Shown: positions 53,101 to 62,717, counted from the stretch's first letter. The stretch is DNA of 64,000 bases from Proteobacteria bacterium UBA2363 (GCA_002344355.1 DDTN01000028.1:1-64000); one strand, 5' to 3'. The notes: a model not told the origin generated them from the letters alone. A program made the numbers and translations.

Positions 53101-54210
53101 TCAGTACAGGACCACGGTGCGGATCGACTCGCCTGCGTGCATGAGGTCGAAGGCCTCGTTGATCCGCTCCAGCGGCAGCGTGTGGGTGATCAGCGGGTCG
53201 ATCTCGATCTTGCCTTCCATGTACCAGTCGACGATGCGCGGCACGTCGGTCCGGCCGCGGGCGCCGCCGAACGCGCTGCCGCGCCAGTTGCGCCCGGTGA
53301 CGAGCTGGAACGGCCGGGTGCTGATCTCGGCGCCGGCCGGCGCCACGCCGATGATGACGCTGGTGCCCCAGCCCTTGTGGGCGCATTCCAGCGCCTGGCG
53401 CATCACCCGGACGTTGCCGATGCACTCGAAGGTGTAGTCGGCGCCGCCGCCGGTGAGGTCGACCAGGTAGGGCACCAGGTCACCGGCGACCTCGCCCGGG
53501 TCCACGAAGTGGGTCATGCCGAAACGTTCGGCGATCCCGCGCCGCGCCGGATTGAGGTCGACGCCGACGATCATGTCGGCGCCGGCCAGGCGCGCGCCCT
53601 GGATCACGTTGAGCCCGATGCCGCCCAGGCCGAACACCACAACCTTCGAGCCGACCTCGACGCCGGCGGTGAACAGCACCGCGCCGATGCCGGTGGTCAC
53701 GCCGCAACCGATGTAGCAGACCTTGTCGAACGGCGCATCGGGACGGATCTTCGCCAGGGCGATCTCCGGGACCACGGTGAACTGGGCGAAGGTCGACGTG
53801 CCCATGTAGTGGTGGATGCGCTCGCCGCCGATCGAGAAGCGGCTGGAGCCGTCCGGCATCAGGCCGCGTCCCTGGGTCGAGCGGATCGCCTGGCAGAGGT
53901 TGGTCTTCGGATGCAGGCAGTACTCGCACTGCCGGCACTCGGGGGTGTACAGCGGTATGACGTGATCGCCCTTGCGCAGGGTGGTCACCCCGGGACCCAC
54001 ATCGACCACGACGCCGGCCCCTTCATGTCCGAGGATGGCCGGGAACAGGCCCTCGGGATCGTCCCCGGACAGGGTGAAGGCGTCGGTGTGGCAGACGCCG
54101 GTCGCCTTGATCTCGACCAGCACCTCGCCATGGCGCGGCCCGTCGAGATCGACGGTCTCGATGCTGAGCGGCGCACCCGCGCGGTGGGCAACGGCGGCTT
54201 TGACCTGCAT
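53101..54210 (-). CDS. frmA: S-(hydroxymethyl)glutathione dehydrogenase / class III alcohol dehydrogenase
   Basis: This 369-residue enzyme oxidises the glutathione-formaldehyde adduct with NAD, the main formaldehyde detoxification step. Features: ATGVCHTDAFTLSG (zinc Cys and His), GHEGAGVV, the structural zinc cysteines in CRQCEYCLHPKTNLC, GCGVTTGIGAVL, and VFGLGGIGLN (nucleotide binding). The full family length is present. GGAG precedes ATG 54210. No formaldehyde-responsive regulator (FrmR) or FrmB is adjacent. Confidence 0.95.
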   Translation of the reverse strand: MQVKAAVAHRAGAPLSIETVDLDGPRHGEVLVEIKATGVCHTDAFTLSGDDPEGLFPAILGHEGAGVVVDVGPGVTTLRKGDHVIPLYTPECRQCEYCLHPKTNLCQAIRSTQGRGLMPDGSSRFSIGGERIHHYMGTSTFAQFTVVPEIALAKIRPDAPFDKVCYIGCGVTTGIGAVLFTAGVEVGSKVVVFGLGGIGLNVIQGARLAGADMIVGVDLNPARRGIAERFGMTHFVDPGEVAGDLVPYLVDLTGGGADYTFECIGNVRVMRQALECAHKGWGTSVIIGVAPAGAEISTRPFQLVTGRNWRGSAFGGARGRTDVPRIVDWYMEGKIEIDPLITHTLPLERINEAFDLMHAGESIRTVVLY

Positions 54211-54369
54211 GGCGATCTCCGGTGGCGGCTGGCTGGCCGACAGGGTATCGGTTGCCGGCCGGTCGAGGAACCGCGCGTGCGTCCGGGCGTACGCCGGGCG
54301 GCGCGGGAAGCCGGCCCGGCGGGTGCGCGGGCGCTCCGGCCCGCACCGGCAGCGTGCGGGCGGCGGCGA

Positions 54370-54774
54370 TCAGCGGTTGGGGTCGGCGTCGTCCTGGGCG
54401 GGCAGGGCCTCACCGGCCCCGGCATTGAGGCTGAGGAAATGCTCCTCGAGCGCGTCGCAGGCCGCCGCATCGCCCTCGCAGCGGATGTCCATGCGGATCA
54501 CCACCTGGCCATCGCGGTCCAGGACGCTGCGTCTGACCACGGCCGGATGGGCGGGATCGTCCTCGGGCGCGAAGGTCCAGATCGACATGTTCGCCGGGTC
54601 CTCGATGCTCAGCCAGCCGTCGGCCCTCGACATCCGCACGTCGTCGCGCGCCAGCAGCGCACTGCGGGCGGCCTCGACCGAGGGGAAGCCGATGTCGCCC
54701 TCGTCCTGGGCGGGCGTGGCGACGGCGGCGGAGAGCGTCAGCAGGGACAGGCCGAGCCGGGGGAGCAGGCGCAT
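54370..54774 (-). CDS. Small secreted protein
   Basis: This 134-residue protein has a signal peptide (1-22, cleaved after TPA). The mature part contains GFPSVEAARSALLARDDVRMSR and IWTFAPEDDPAHPAVVRR, then a Cys pair RCEGDAAAC likely to form a disulphide, and an acidic tail. GAGGATC lies before ATG 54774, 13 bases after the ferritin-like gene stop, so they are co-transcribed. No named family. Confidence 0.65.
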   Translation of the reverse strand: MRLLPRLGLSLLTLSAAVATPAQDEGDIGFPSVEAARSALLARDDVRMSRADGWLSIEDPANMSIWTFAPEDDPAHPAVVRRSVLDRDGQVVIRMDIRCEGDAAACDALEEHFLSLNAGAGEALPAQDDADPNR

Positions 54775-54787
54775 GATCGGATCCTCG

Positions 54788-55618
54788 TCAGTGGGAAGGT
54801 GCGGATGGGCTGGCGCCGGCGCCGCGGCCGCGGAGTCGCCACCAGGCGAGGCTGGTGGCGGCGCGGGCGAAGTGGCCGTCCGGTCGCAGCCCGACCGCCC
54901 TGGCGATCATGTGCACGGCGCGGCGCACGTGCTCGCGGCGGTAGCCCGACAGCGCCGCCTTCTGCTGGGCGCGAAAGCAGGCCGTACGGTCGTAGACCTG
55001 CCCGGTGGGGGCCAGGTTGGCGCTCCACCAGGCGTAGGCGAGCTCGTCGTCGTCGGCCTCGGAGATGCGCCCGAGGGCGATCCCCAGCCGGCGCAGCAGG
55101 CCGATCCGGTCGGTCGCCGCGTAGCGGAGGTAGAGGGCGTGGAACAGGCGGTAGTGGTGGAACTCGTCGCGGGCGATCCGGGCGGCGACCTGGCGCAGGA
55201 CCGGCTCGCCGCTGGCGTCGCGCAGGCTGGAATAGAAGGACGAGGTGCCGCATTCGACGATGCACCGCGCGATCATCTCGCCGGCCCGGGAACCGCGCAC
55301 GCTGGCGACGGCGTCGGGATGGATCCGGTAGCCGGCGCGGAACCTCGCCATCGCGGACTGGAAATCGAAGGCCGGGTCGGCCAGCGCTCCCCAGCGCGCC
55401 AGGGCCATGCCATGGCGGCGCTCGTCGTCGCCCCACTGGCGGATCAGCGTCAGTGCCTCCGCCTCGCCGGCGAACACCCGCTCCAGGTAGGCGACGTAGT
55501 CGTCGGCATTGAACTCCACCAGGGCGGCGGCCTTGACCGCGGCGAGCTGGACGGGGTCCACGCGTCGGGGTTCGAACGCGTTCCAGTCGATCTCGTCGAG
55601 GGTCCAGGCGGTCTGCAT
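54788..55618 (-). CDS. Ferritin-like diiron protein
   Basis: This 276-residue helical protein shows diiron motifs of the ferritin-like fold: a first ligand helix with ALVEFNADDY, then WGDDERRHGMAL (E-x-x-H), VECGTSSFYSSL and ARDEFHHYRLF (E-x-x-H again). The spacing fits a four-helix bundle like acyl-carrier desaturases or rubrerythrin relatives, though the iron-binding set cannot be fully proved. It starts at ATG 55618. It is followed by a small secreted protein gene in the same unit. Confidence 0.75.
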   Translation of the reverse strand: MQTAWTLDEIDWNAFEPRRVDPVQLAAVKAAALVEFNADDYVAYLERVFAGEAEALTLIRQWGDDERRHGMALARWGALADPAFDFQSAMARFRAGYRIHPDAVASVRGSRAGEMIARCIVECGTSSFYSSLRDASGEPVLRQVAARIARDEFHHYRLFHALYLRYAATDRIGLLRRLGIALGRISEADDDELAYAWWSANLAPTGQVYDRTACFRAQQKAALSGYRREHVRRAVHMIARAVGLRPDGHFARAATSLAWWRLRGRGAGASPSAPSH

Positions 55619-55750
55619 CGGGGGGCGGTGGCGGCGATCGCGGAAAGCTAGCACAGCGGCCGGCGGCGGCAACCGAACGCCGGATGACCGGCGGGGCGCC
55701 GGCGGCACCGCAAGCGACACGGTTCCGGCCACCCCCGCCTGCCGGCTCGG

Positions 55751-56197
55751 CTAGCGCGGCGGCGCGACCAGGACCTCGCCCGCGGCCGCCCGCCCGGCAA
55801 GCGCCTTGACGCGGGCGAGCAGGGCGGCCAGGCCGTTGCTGCGGGTCGGCGACAGGTGGCTGCCCAGGCCGATGGCATGGATGAAATCCGGCTCGGTGGC
55901 GACGATGTCGGCCGCCGGCAGGCCGGAGTAGACCCGCAGCACCAGCGCGATCAGCCCGGACACGATCACCGAGTCGCTGCCGGCATGGAGGGTGAGCGCC
56001 GAAGCGTCGCCCTCGGCGACCAGCCAGACCATCGACTGGCAACCGTGGATGCGGTGGGCTTCGTCGCGCCAGGCGTCGGGGAACGGCGGCAGGCTGCGGC
56101 CGAGGTCGATCAGGTACTGGTAGCGCTCGCTCCAGTCGCCGAACAGCGCGAACTCCCCGGCGATCCGCTGCTGTTCCTCCCGGGCCCTGGCGCTCAC
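55751..56197 (-). CDS. sufE: SufE-family sulphur acceptor
   Basis: This 148-residue SufE-type protein contains FGDWSERYQYLIDLGRSLP and the active Cys53 in IHGCQSMVWL, followed by GLIALVLRVYSG and a late GLGSHLSPTRSNGLAALL. It takes persulphide from a cysteine desulphurase. The GTG start at 56197 overlaps the cysS stop (GTGA), so it is translationally coupled to cysteinyl-tRNA synthetase. No SufS or SufBCD gene is in the window. Confidence 0.9.
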   Translation of the reverse strand: MSARAREEQQRIAGEFALFGDWSERYQYLIDLGRSLPPFPDAWRDEAHRIHGCQSMVWLVAEGDASALTLHAGSDSVIVSGLIALVLRVYSGLPAADIVATEPDFIHAIGLGSHLSPTRSNGLAALLARVKALAGRAAAGEVLVAPPR

Positions 56198-57570
56198 CGG
56201 TCCCACCGCCAGCGAGCGCCTTCCGGTCCCTCCTCGACCACCACCCCGAGGGCGGCAAGCTGGTCGCGGATGGCGTCGGCGCGGACGAAGTCGCGCGCCT
56301 GGCGCGCCTGCTGGCGCTGCGCCACCAGGGCGTCGATGGCGCTGGCCTGGTCCTCGCCGCCGGCCCCGGTGAACCAGGACTCGGGATCCTGCTGCAACAG
56401 GCCGAGCAGGGCGCCGGCATCGAGCAGCGCGCGCTTGCCGCGTGCCCGTGCGGCGGCGTCGTCGGCCTGGCGGGCCTGGCTCGCCAGGCCTGCCAGCAGG
56501 GCCAGGGCCTCGGGCGTGTTGAGGTCGTCGCACAGGGCCGCGACAACGCCAGCGGGGGGCTCCCCGGGGTCGCCTGCTTCGACGTCGGCGAGGTCGCGCA
56601 GGGTGCCGTACAGGCGGTCCAGCGTACGCACCGCCTGTTCGACCGCCGCCTCCGACCAGTCCAGGGGCTGCCGGTAGTGCGCCGAGAGCAGCACGTAGCG
56701 CAGTGCCTCGGGTGGATGCCGGTCGAGCAGGTCGTGGACCAGGGTCACGTTGCCCAGCGACTTGGACATCTTGCGGCCGCCCATGTTGAGCAGGCCGTTG
56801 TGCAGCCAGTAGCGGGCGAACACCTTGCCGCCGTGGGCGCAGGTGCTCTGGGCGATCTCGTTCTCGTGATGCGGGAACTGCAGGTCGATGCCGCCCGCGT
56901 GGATGTCGATGGTCTCGCCCAGGTGTTCCCGGGCCATCGCCGAGCACTCGATGTGCCAGCCGGGGCGACCCCGGCCCCAGGGGCTGTCCCAGCCGGGCAG
57001 ATCCGGGGTCGAGGGCTTCCACAGCACGAAGTCGCCCGGGTTGCGCTTGTAGGGGGCGACCTCGACGCGGGCGCCGGCCAGCATCTCGTCGGTGGACCGG
57101 CGCGACAGCCGGCCGTAGTCGGGGAAGGAGGCGACGTCGAACAGGACGTGGCCGTCGGCGGCATAGGCGTGGCCGCTCTCCAGCAGGCGCCGGCACATCG
57201 AGATGATCGCCTCGATGTGGTCGGTGGCGTGCGGCACCAGGTCCGGGGGATCGACCCCCAGCCGCGCCATGTCCTCATGGTAGGCGGCCGCGAAGCGGGC
57301 GGTGATCTCGCCGATCGGCACGCCCTGGGCGGCGGCCGCGGCATTGATCTTGTCGTCGACATCGGTGATGTTCCGGGCATAGACGACGCCCGGGTACAGC
57401 CTGCGCAGAAGCCGCGCGAGCAGCCCGAACACCACCGGCGGCCGGGCGTTGCCGATGTGCACGTAGTTGTAGACCGTCGGGCCGCAGGCGTACATCGTGA
57501 CGCGCCCGGGGTCGATCGGATGAAAGACCTCAAGTTTTCGCGTCAAGCTATTGAAAAGTTTGAGCTGCAT
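56194..57570 (-). CDS. cysS: Cysteinyl-tRNA synthetase
   Basis: This 458-residue class I enzyme charges tRNA-Cys. Signature motifs: MYACGPTVYNYVHIGNARP with HIGN at 38-41 and zinc ligand Cys29, WHIECSAM (second zinc Cys region), HHENEIAQS and KMSKS (267-271). Length and order are standard. The start ATG 57570 (MQLKLF) is in an unusually AT-rich patch. The stop overlaps sufE by 4 bases. A hairpin (57616-57641) lies in its leader. Confidence 0.96.
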   Translation of the reverse strand: MQLKLFNSLTRKLEVFHPIDPGRVTMYACGPTVYNYVHIGNARPPVVFGLLARLLRRLYPGVVYARNITDVDDKINAAAAAQGVPIGEITARFAAAYHEDMARLGVDPPDLVPHATDHIEAIISMCRRLLESGHAYAADGHVLFDVASFPDYGRLSRRSTDEMLAGARVEVAPYKRNPGDFVLWKPSTPDLPGWDSPWGRGRPGWHIECSAMAREHLGETIDIHAGGIDLQFPHHENEIAQSTCAHGGKVFARYWLHNGLLNMGGRKMSKSLGNVTLVHDLLDRHPPEALRYVLLSAHYRQPLDWSEAAVEQAVRTLDRLYGTLRDLADVEAGDPGEPPAGVVAALCDDLNTPEALALLAGLASQARQADDAAARARGKRALLDAGALLGLLQQDPESWFTGAGGEDQASAIDALVAQRQQARQARDFVRADAIRDQLAALGVVVEEGPEGARWRWDR

Positions 57571-57615
57571 AAGGTTCTTGTGCGAAGCAGCAACGGTTAC
57601 TCTAGCAAAGCCCCG

Positions 57616-57641
57616 CCGGCGCTGGAAAAATCCGGCGCCGG
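57616..57641. promoter_or_regulatory. Hairpin in the cysS / glycine-zipper divergent region
   Basis: CCGGCGCTGG (57616-57625), loop AAAAAT, CCGGCGCCGG (57632-57641): ten pairs with one G-T wobble. On the minus strand it would lie in the cysS mRNA leader about 46 bases before the ATG, as a possible attenuator or barrier. It may instead be a REP-like repeat. Confidence 0.4.
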
Positions 57642-57716
57642 GGTTCATCTGCCGTTTGTTGGCGGCACGTTAAATTCGCCCGGACCCGACCGCTCCCGGC
57701 ACCACTCGGATCGACC

Positions 57717-58310
57717 ATGCGCGAGCACTCCCCCCTGCTGGGCCGTCTGGCCGGCGCCGCCTCCTGCATCCTGCTGCCGCTGGCTCCGGCGCTGGCCCAG
57801 TCCGGCGCCTACCCGGAGGCCACCGCCGAACACGTCAACTTCGCCTACGCCCAGGTGCTCCGGGTGCAGGCGGTCTATGCCGACGTCGAGGTGCCGCGGG
57901 CGGTGGAGTACTGCGACGACTACGACCGCGTCGAGCGCACCGGCCCGCGCAGCGCCGGCGGCACCGTCCTGGGCGCCCTGATCGGTGGGGCGATCGGCAA
58001 CCAGATCGGTTCCGGAAGCGGCCGGCGCGCGGCCACGGTCGCCGGGGCGGTGGCCGGCGGCGCGATCGGGCACGCTGCCGGCAGCGAAACCCGGTATCGC
58101 AGCGAGAACCGCTGCCACCTGGTCGAGGAGTACGTGGTCGAGACCCAGGTCACCGGCTACGACGTCGAATACCGTTACCGGGGCGAGGTCTACATGTCGC
58201 GCCTCGACTACGATCCTGGCGACCGCCTGCGCATCCGCGTCAGCGTCGCCCCGGCGGTCAGCGCCGATGGCTATTCGCGCGGTTCCGCGGAGCTGATGAG
58301 CCCTCAGTAG
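57717..58310 (+). CDS. Glycine-zipper (17 kDa antigen-like) envelope protein
   Basis: This 197-residue exported protein has a signal peptide (1-27). A glycine-zipper pair, GGTVLGALIGGAIGNQIGSGSG then ATVAGAVAGGAIGHAAGS, covers residues about 81-122, typical of Rick_17kDa_Anti/2TM family outer-envelope proteins. The later half is a beta domain with DYDVEYRY-like tyrosines (GYDVEYRYRGEVY). Its role is likely envelope integrity. It starts at ATG 57717. It is divergent from cysS. Confidence 0.8.
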   Translation: MREHSPLLGRLAGAASCILLPLAPALAQSGAYPEATAEHVNFAYAQVLRVQAVYADVEVPRAVEYCDDYDRVERTGPRSAGGTVLGALIGGAIGNQIGSGSGRRAATVAGAVAGGAIGHAAGSETRYRSENRCHLVEEYVVETQVTGYDVEYRYRGEVYMSRLDYDPGDRLRIRVSVAPAVSADGYSRGSAELMSPQ

Positions 58311-58491
58311 TCCGGGCAGCGCGGCGGGGCATCCTTCCCGCGGCGAATCGATCGTCCCGGCGCGTGCCGGGGGGGCGCAGGATGATTCCGGTTTCCTGGT
58401 CGGAAAATGCCGCGCCGGCATCCGCGACTGTGGACACGTGCATCCATGCATGATGCACTTTGGCATCGCTGAAGACTTTCAGGTGTCGACC

Positions 58492-59445
58492 ATGGGAGGG
58501 CTGTCCATCCTGCTGCTCGGGTTGTCGCTGGCGCTGCCCGGCGCGGCCCGGGGCGTCTCCACGGGTCCGGCCCATCGGTGCGATGCGGGTGCCGGCCCCT
58601 ACGCGATCTCGGAAGTCGCCGGGAAGGCGGACCCGGTGACCCGTTACGTGTTCGGCGAGCCCGGCGAGATCGGCAAGTTCCCTGTCCAGGTCGGCTGCGG
58701 ATCGGCTCCGTCAGGGCCTTCCGGTGCGGCTGCGGAGCCGGGCGTCCCCGAGGCCTGCACCCCGTGTTCGCTTGTCCTTGCCGAGCTTCCCGCAGAAGAC
58801 CGGACACTGGCCCTGGTTCGCCGGATCCGGGATGCCTGGCGAGGATACGGCCGGTCCTTCCACGCCAACGAGACCGTTTCCTACGACGAGCTTGCGCCCT
58901 GGCTGAGCGGTCGGCCGCCGCGATCGGGGCCGGGTGATCCGACCGCCTACGATCTCGTGCAGGACAGCTCGATCCGGAACGCGATCGCGGATGCCGTGAA
59001 CCGCCTGGTCGACCACAGGCCGCATTTGCAAACGGTGAGATCGCGGCTCAGGGAGGTCGTCGCCACCGGGCAACCGGGGGCCGGCCTGCGCATGGCCCCC
59101 GACTCCGGCGCCAGCGTCCGCATCCGGGTGGTCTTCAGCGACGGCTCCCTGGCCACGGTGCGGATCGCACCGGCAAACCCGGACCGCGCCGAATACGTGC
59201 TGGGGACGGCCGTCGACGCCAAAGGGGCCAGCATTCCCGATCCGAGCTACGACCCGGAAACCGGAATCTGCCCGGGCGGCGCCTATCTTCCCGGCAACCA
59301 TCGCCCCCAGGACCGGCACAGGTGGTGCGAATTGGCCACCACAATGGCCGGCATCCACTGTTCGATCGGCACTGGGGCTGGAGGAACGGGAGGAATCGAT
59401 TGCTGGCGCGTCAACGGTGGCCCCCTCCAGTGCTCGGGGAGCTGA
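58492..59445 (+). CDS. Large secreted protein of unknown function
   Basis: This 317-residue exported protein has a signal peptide (1-22) and about eight mature cysteines, including CGSAP, ACTPC, GICPG, RWCEL, HCSIG, DCWRV and a final QCSGS. The middle part (DTSIRN-type helix, VRIRVVFSDGSLATVRIA strand) shows mixed helix and strand. No active-site motif was seen. AGGT precedes ATG 58492. An earlier ATG at 58438 would lengthen the N-terminus without a good ribosome site. Confidence 0.6.
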   Translation: MGGLSILLLGLSLALPGAARGVSTGPAHRCDAGAGPYAISEVAGKADPVTRYVFGEPGEIGKFPVQVGCGSAPSGPSGAAAEPGVPEACTPCSLVLAELPAEDRTLALVRRIRDAWRGYGRSFHANETVSYDELAPWLSGRPPRSGPGDPTAYDLVQDSSIRNAIADAVNRLVDHRPHLQTVRSRLREVVATGQPGAGLRMAPDSGASVRIRVVFSDGSLATVRIAPANPDRAEYVLGTAVDAKGASIPDPSYDPETGICPGGAYLPGNHRPQDRHRWCELATTMAGIHCSIGTGAGGTGGIDCWRVNGGPLQCSGS

Positions 59446-59688
59446 AGGCTCTCCGATGTCCGCTGCACGCGTTCCGACATGGGCAGGTCCTGATCGACCA
59501 TCCGGTTGCCCGCCGGGCACCCGATCGGACGGGCTTGCGCCAGGTCGAGCGCCTGCGCCATCGCCTGGCGTATGTCCCGGCCCCAAACGCCGCCGCTGGC
59601 AGGCCGGCCCGGGGGCGATTGAGTCGCCCGGTCCCGGGCGGCCCACGCCCCCTGGCCAGCGAGGCCTGGTGACCTCCCGCGGCACGGA

Positions 59689-61845
59689 TCAGTCGACGAT
59701 CCCCAGCTGCCCCAGCAGGAAGGCGTATTCCTCGGCGATCTCCCGATAGCGCCGGAAGCGTCCCGACTTGCCGCCGTGGCCGGCCTCGAGGTTGGTCTTG
59801 AACAGCAGCGGGGCGTCGCCGGTGGCGGTGGCACGCAGCCGCGCCACCCACTTGGCCGGTTCCCAGTACTGGACCTGGGAGTCCCACAGTCCGGTGGTCA
59901 CCAGCAGAGCCGGGTAGGGGCCGGCATGGACGTTGTCGTACGGCGAGTACGACAGCATGTGGTCGTAATGGGCCTTCTCGCCGGGATTGCCCCACTCGTC
60001 GTACTCGTTGGTGGTCAGCGGAATGCTCGGGTCGAGCATGGTGGTGACCACGTCGACGAAGGGTACGTGCGCGACCATGGCGCGGTAGCGCTCCGGCGCG
60101 AGGTTGGCCACCGCGCCCACCAGCAGGCCACCGGCACTTCCGCCGGCGGCGACCACGCGATCGGGTGCGGCGTAGCCCTGCTCGACCAGGTGGCGCGTGA
60201 CCGCCACGAAGTCGGTGAAGGTGTTGCGCTTGGCCAGCAGCTTGCCGGCCTCGTACCAGCGTCGCCCCATTTCCTCGCCGCCCCGGATGTGGGCGATCGC
60301 GAACACCACGCCGCGGTCGACCAGCGAAAGCCGGGCCGAGCTGAAGTAGGGGTCCATCGACAGGCCATAGGCGCCGTAGCCGTACTGGTACAGGGCGGCG
60401 CTGCCGTCGCGCGCCAGGCCCTTGCGGTAGAGCAGGCTGACCGGGATCCGCTCGCCGTCGTCGGCGATCGCCCAGGTCCGCTCGGTGACGTAGTCGGCGC
60501 TGTCGAAGCCGCCCAGCACCGGGTCGCGCTTGAGCAGGCGGCGTTCCCCGGTCGCCATGTCGACCTCGTAGACGGTGCCGGGCGTGGTCAGTGAGCTGTA
60601 CCGGTAGCGCAGCCAGCGGGTGTCCTGCTCGGGGTTGTCGTCGATCTCCGCCACGTAGGCGGGCTCGTCGGCGCCGATGTACTCCTCGCGCGACCCGTCC
60701 CAGGCGCGGATGCGCACGCGCTTGAGGCCCTCGCTGCGCTCGCCGATCGCCAGGAACTCGCGGAACAGCTCGAACTCCTCCAGGTAGACGTCGTCACGAT
60801 GCGGCAGCAGCTCCTGCCAGCCGTCCCGGCTGCCGGTGGCCGCGTCGCCGACCGCCATCAGCCGGAAGTTCGGTGCCAGCCAGTTGGTACGGATGATCCA
60901 GCGCCCGTCGATATGGTCGGCCGAGTACTCGACGCCGCGCTCGCGCGGCGCCAGCACCTCGAACTCGCCCTCCGGCGTGCCGGCGTCCAGGAAGCGCACC
61001 TCGTCGGTGACCGTGCTGCCGCTGTGGATGACCACGTAGCGCTCGTCGCCGCTGCGGTCGACGCCCAGGTAGAAGCTGTCGTCCGCCTCCTCGTAGACGG
61101 TGACGTCATGTGCCGCCGGCGTCCCCAGGACATGGCGCCTGACGCGCCGGCCGAGCAGGGTGTCGGGATCGTTCTCGATGTAGAACACCGTGCGGTTGTC
61201 GGCGGCCCAGGCCAGGTCCGCGCTGGCCCCGGTGATCGTGTCGGGCAGGTCCTGGCCGGTCGCCAGGTCGCGGAAGCGCAGGGTGTACTGGCGACGACCG
61301 ACGGTGTCCTGTGCCCAGGCGAGCAGCCGGCCGTCGTCGCTGACCGCGTAGTTGCCGATCTGGAAATAGTCCAGACCTTCGCCGAGGGCATTGCCGTCCA
61401 GCAGGACCTCCTCGGGCGACGCCATGCTGTCCTTGCGGCGGGCATGGATGGCGTATTCGCGACCCTCCTCGTAACGGGCGTAGTACCAGTAGCCGCGATG
61501 CCGCGAGGGCACGGTGGCGTCGTCCTGCTTGATGCGCCCGACGATCTCCTCGTAGAGGCGGTCGGTCAACGGCGCCAGGGGCGCCATGTGGCGCTCGAAC
61601 CAGGCGTTCTCGGCCTGCAGGTACGCGAGCATCGCCGGATCCTGCCGGCTGTCGTCGCGCAGCCAGTACCACGGATCCTCACGATCGCCGCTGGCCGACG
61701 CCACTGTGTGGGTTCGCTGCTCGGCCAGCGGTGGCCGGTGGCTGTCGCCCGGCGCATCGAGGGGCTGGGAAGGGTTGGTGCAGGACACGGTCATCAGGCA
61801 GGCCAGGAAGGTGGGGCCGGCACGGGCCGGCAGGTGAAAAGGCAT
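59689..61845 (-). CDS. ptrB: Oligopeptidase B-like S9A peptidase, lipoprotein
   Basis: This 718-residue protein has the lipobox TVSC (about residue 21), so unlike the cytoplasmic enzyme it should be lipid-anchored. A propeller region follows (DPWYWLRDDSRQDPAMLAYLQAEN). The hydrolase domain has GGSAGG (Ser570), a downstream Asp in GLWDSQV and His in EAGHGGKSGR. Also typical are IRGGEEMGRRWYEAGKLLAKRNTFTDF and the family's YGAYG loop. It likely cleaves after basic residues in short peptides. The start is ATG 61845. Confidence 0.9.
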   Translation of the reverse strand: MPFHLPARAGPTFLACLMTVSCTNPSQPLDAPGDSHRPPLAEQRTHTVASASGDREDPWYWLRDDSRQDPAMLAYLQAENAWFERHMAPLAPLTDRLYEEIVGRIKQDDATVPSRHRGYWYYARYEEGREYAIHARRKDSMASPEEVLLDGNALGEGLDYFQIGNYAVSDDGRLLAWAQDTVGRRQYTLRFRDLATGQDLPDTITGASADLAWAADNRTVFYIENDPDTLLGRRVRRHVLGTPAAHDVTVYEEADDSFYLGVDRSGDERYVVIHSGSTVTDEVRFLDAGTPEGEFEVLAPRERGVEYSADHIDGRWIIRTNWLAPNFRLMAVGDAATGSRDGWQELLPHRDDVYLEEFELFREFLAIGERSEGLKRVRIRAWDGSREEYIGADEPAYVAEIDDNPEQDTRWLRYRYSSLTTPGTVYEVDMATGERRLLKRDPVLGGFDSADYVTERTWAIADDGERIPVSLLYRKGLARDGSAALYQYGYGAYGLSMDPYFSSARLSLVDRGVVFAIAHIRGGEEMGRRWYEAGKLLAKRNTFTDFVAVTRHLVEQGYAAPDRVVAAGGSAGGLLVGAVANLAPERYRAMVAHVPFVDVVTTMLDPSIPLTTNEYDEWGNPGEKAHYDHMLSYSPYDNVHAGPYPALLVTTGLWDSQVQYWEPAKWVARLRATATGDAPLLFKTNLEAGHGGKSGRFRRYREIAEEYAFLLGQLGIVD

Positions 61846-61982
61846 CGGCTTCGGTCGGTATCGGCGGAACCGGGCCGCGGATTGTCCTCCAGATGGGGGC
61901 CGGCCGGGCGCAGGCAAGCGCCCGACCGGTGGTCGTGCCGCGAATCCGGCGCGACCGCCGGCCCAGCGGCCGCACCGGGGCG

Positions 61983-62717
61983 TCAGGAGGGCAGGGCGCT
62001 GGCTGCCCGGGGCTGCGGCCAGGGCTGCCAGAGCGTCGCCGGTACCGGCGCATCGCACAGCCGCGCGGCCAGTGCGGCGAATTCGCTCCGCGCCATCGGC
62101 CGTGCGCCCTGGCGGGCCAGATGCGCGCTGTGCAACTGGCAGTCGACGACCGGCGCGCCGTGACTGGCCAGGTGGCGGCACAGGGCGAGCAGGGCCACCC
62201 TGGAGCCGTTGCTGACCCGGCTGAACATCGATTCGCCGAAGAACATCCGGCCCAGGCCGACGCCGTAGATGCCACCGACCAGGTCGCCGCCGGCGTCGTG
62301 CACGGCCATCGCGTGCGCATGACCGGCCCGGTGCAGTCCGCGGTAGGCCGCGACCATCTCCGGCACGATCCAGGTGCCGTCCTGACCGGCCCGCGGCGTC
62401 TCGGCGCAGCCGGCGATCACGGCATCGAAGTCCCGGTTGAACGACACCGTCCAGGCGCAACCGCGCAGCCAGCGCGCGAACCTGCGGGACACGTGGATGG
62501 CGTCGGAGGGCAACACCCAGCGTGGATCCGGCGCCCACCACAGCAGCGGGTCGCCCGGTCCGAACCAGGGAAAGCAGCCATGCCGGTAGGCGTTGACCAG
62601 TCTCGGTACCGACAGGTCGCCGCCGACCGCGAGCAGGCCGTCGGGCGCGCGCAGGGCGCCTGTCAGCGGCGGGAACGGCGCCGACGGCGCCTCGTCAAGC
62701 CGCGGCAGCGGTCGCAT
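61983..62717 (-). CDS. aat: Leucyl/phenylalanyl-tRNA-protein transferase
   Basis: This 244-residue Aat contains GLLAVGGDLSVPRLVNAYRHGCFPWF, WWAPDPRWVL, and the conserved VGGIYGVGLGRMFFGESMFSR at about 148-168, with the family's Ser/His-rich end. It adds Leu or Phe to N-terminal Arg or Lys of proteins, marking them for ClpS-ClpAP. Its start ATG 62717 overlaps the preceding gene by 23 bases. The two are likely co-transcribed. Confidence 0.94.
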   Translation of the reverse strand: MRPLPRLDEAPSAPFPPLTGALRAPDGLLAVGGDLSVPRLVNAYRHGCFPWFGPGDPLLWWAPDPRWVLPSDAIHVSRRFARWLRGCAWTVSFNRDFDAVIAGCAETPRAGQDGTWIVPEMVAAYRGLHRAGHAHAMAVHDAGGDLVGGIYGVGLGRMFFGESMFSRVSNGSRVALLALCRHLASHGAPVVDCQLHSAHLARQGARPMARSEFAALAARLCDAPVPATLWQPWPQPRAASALPS

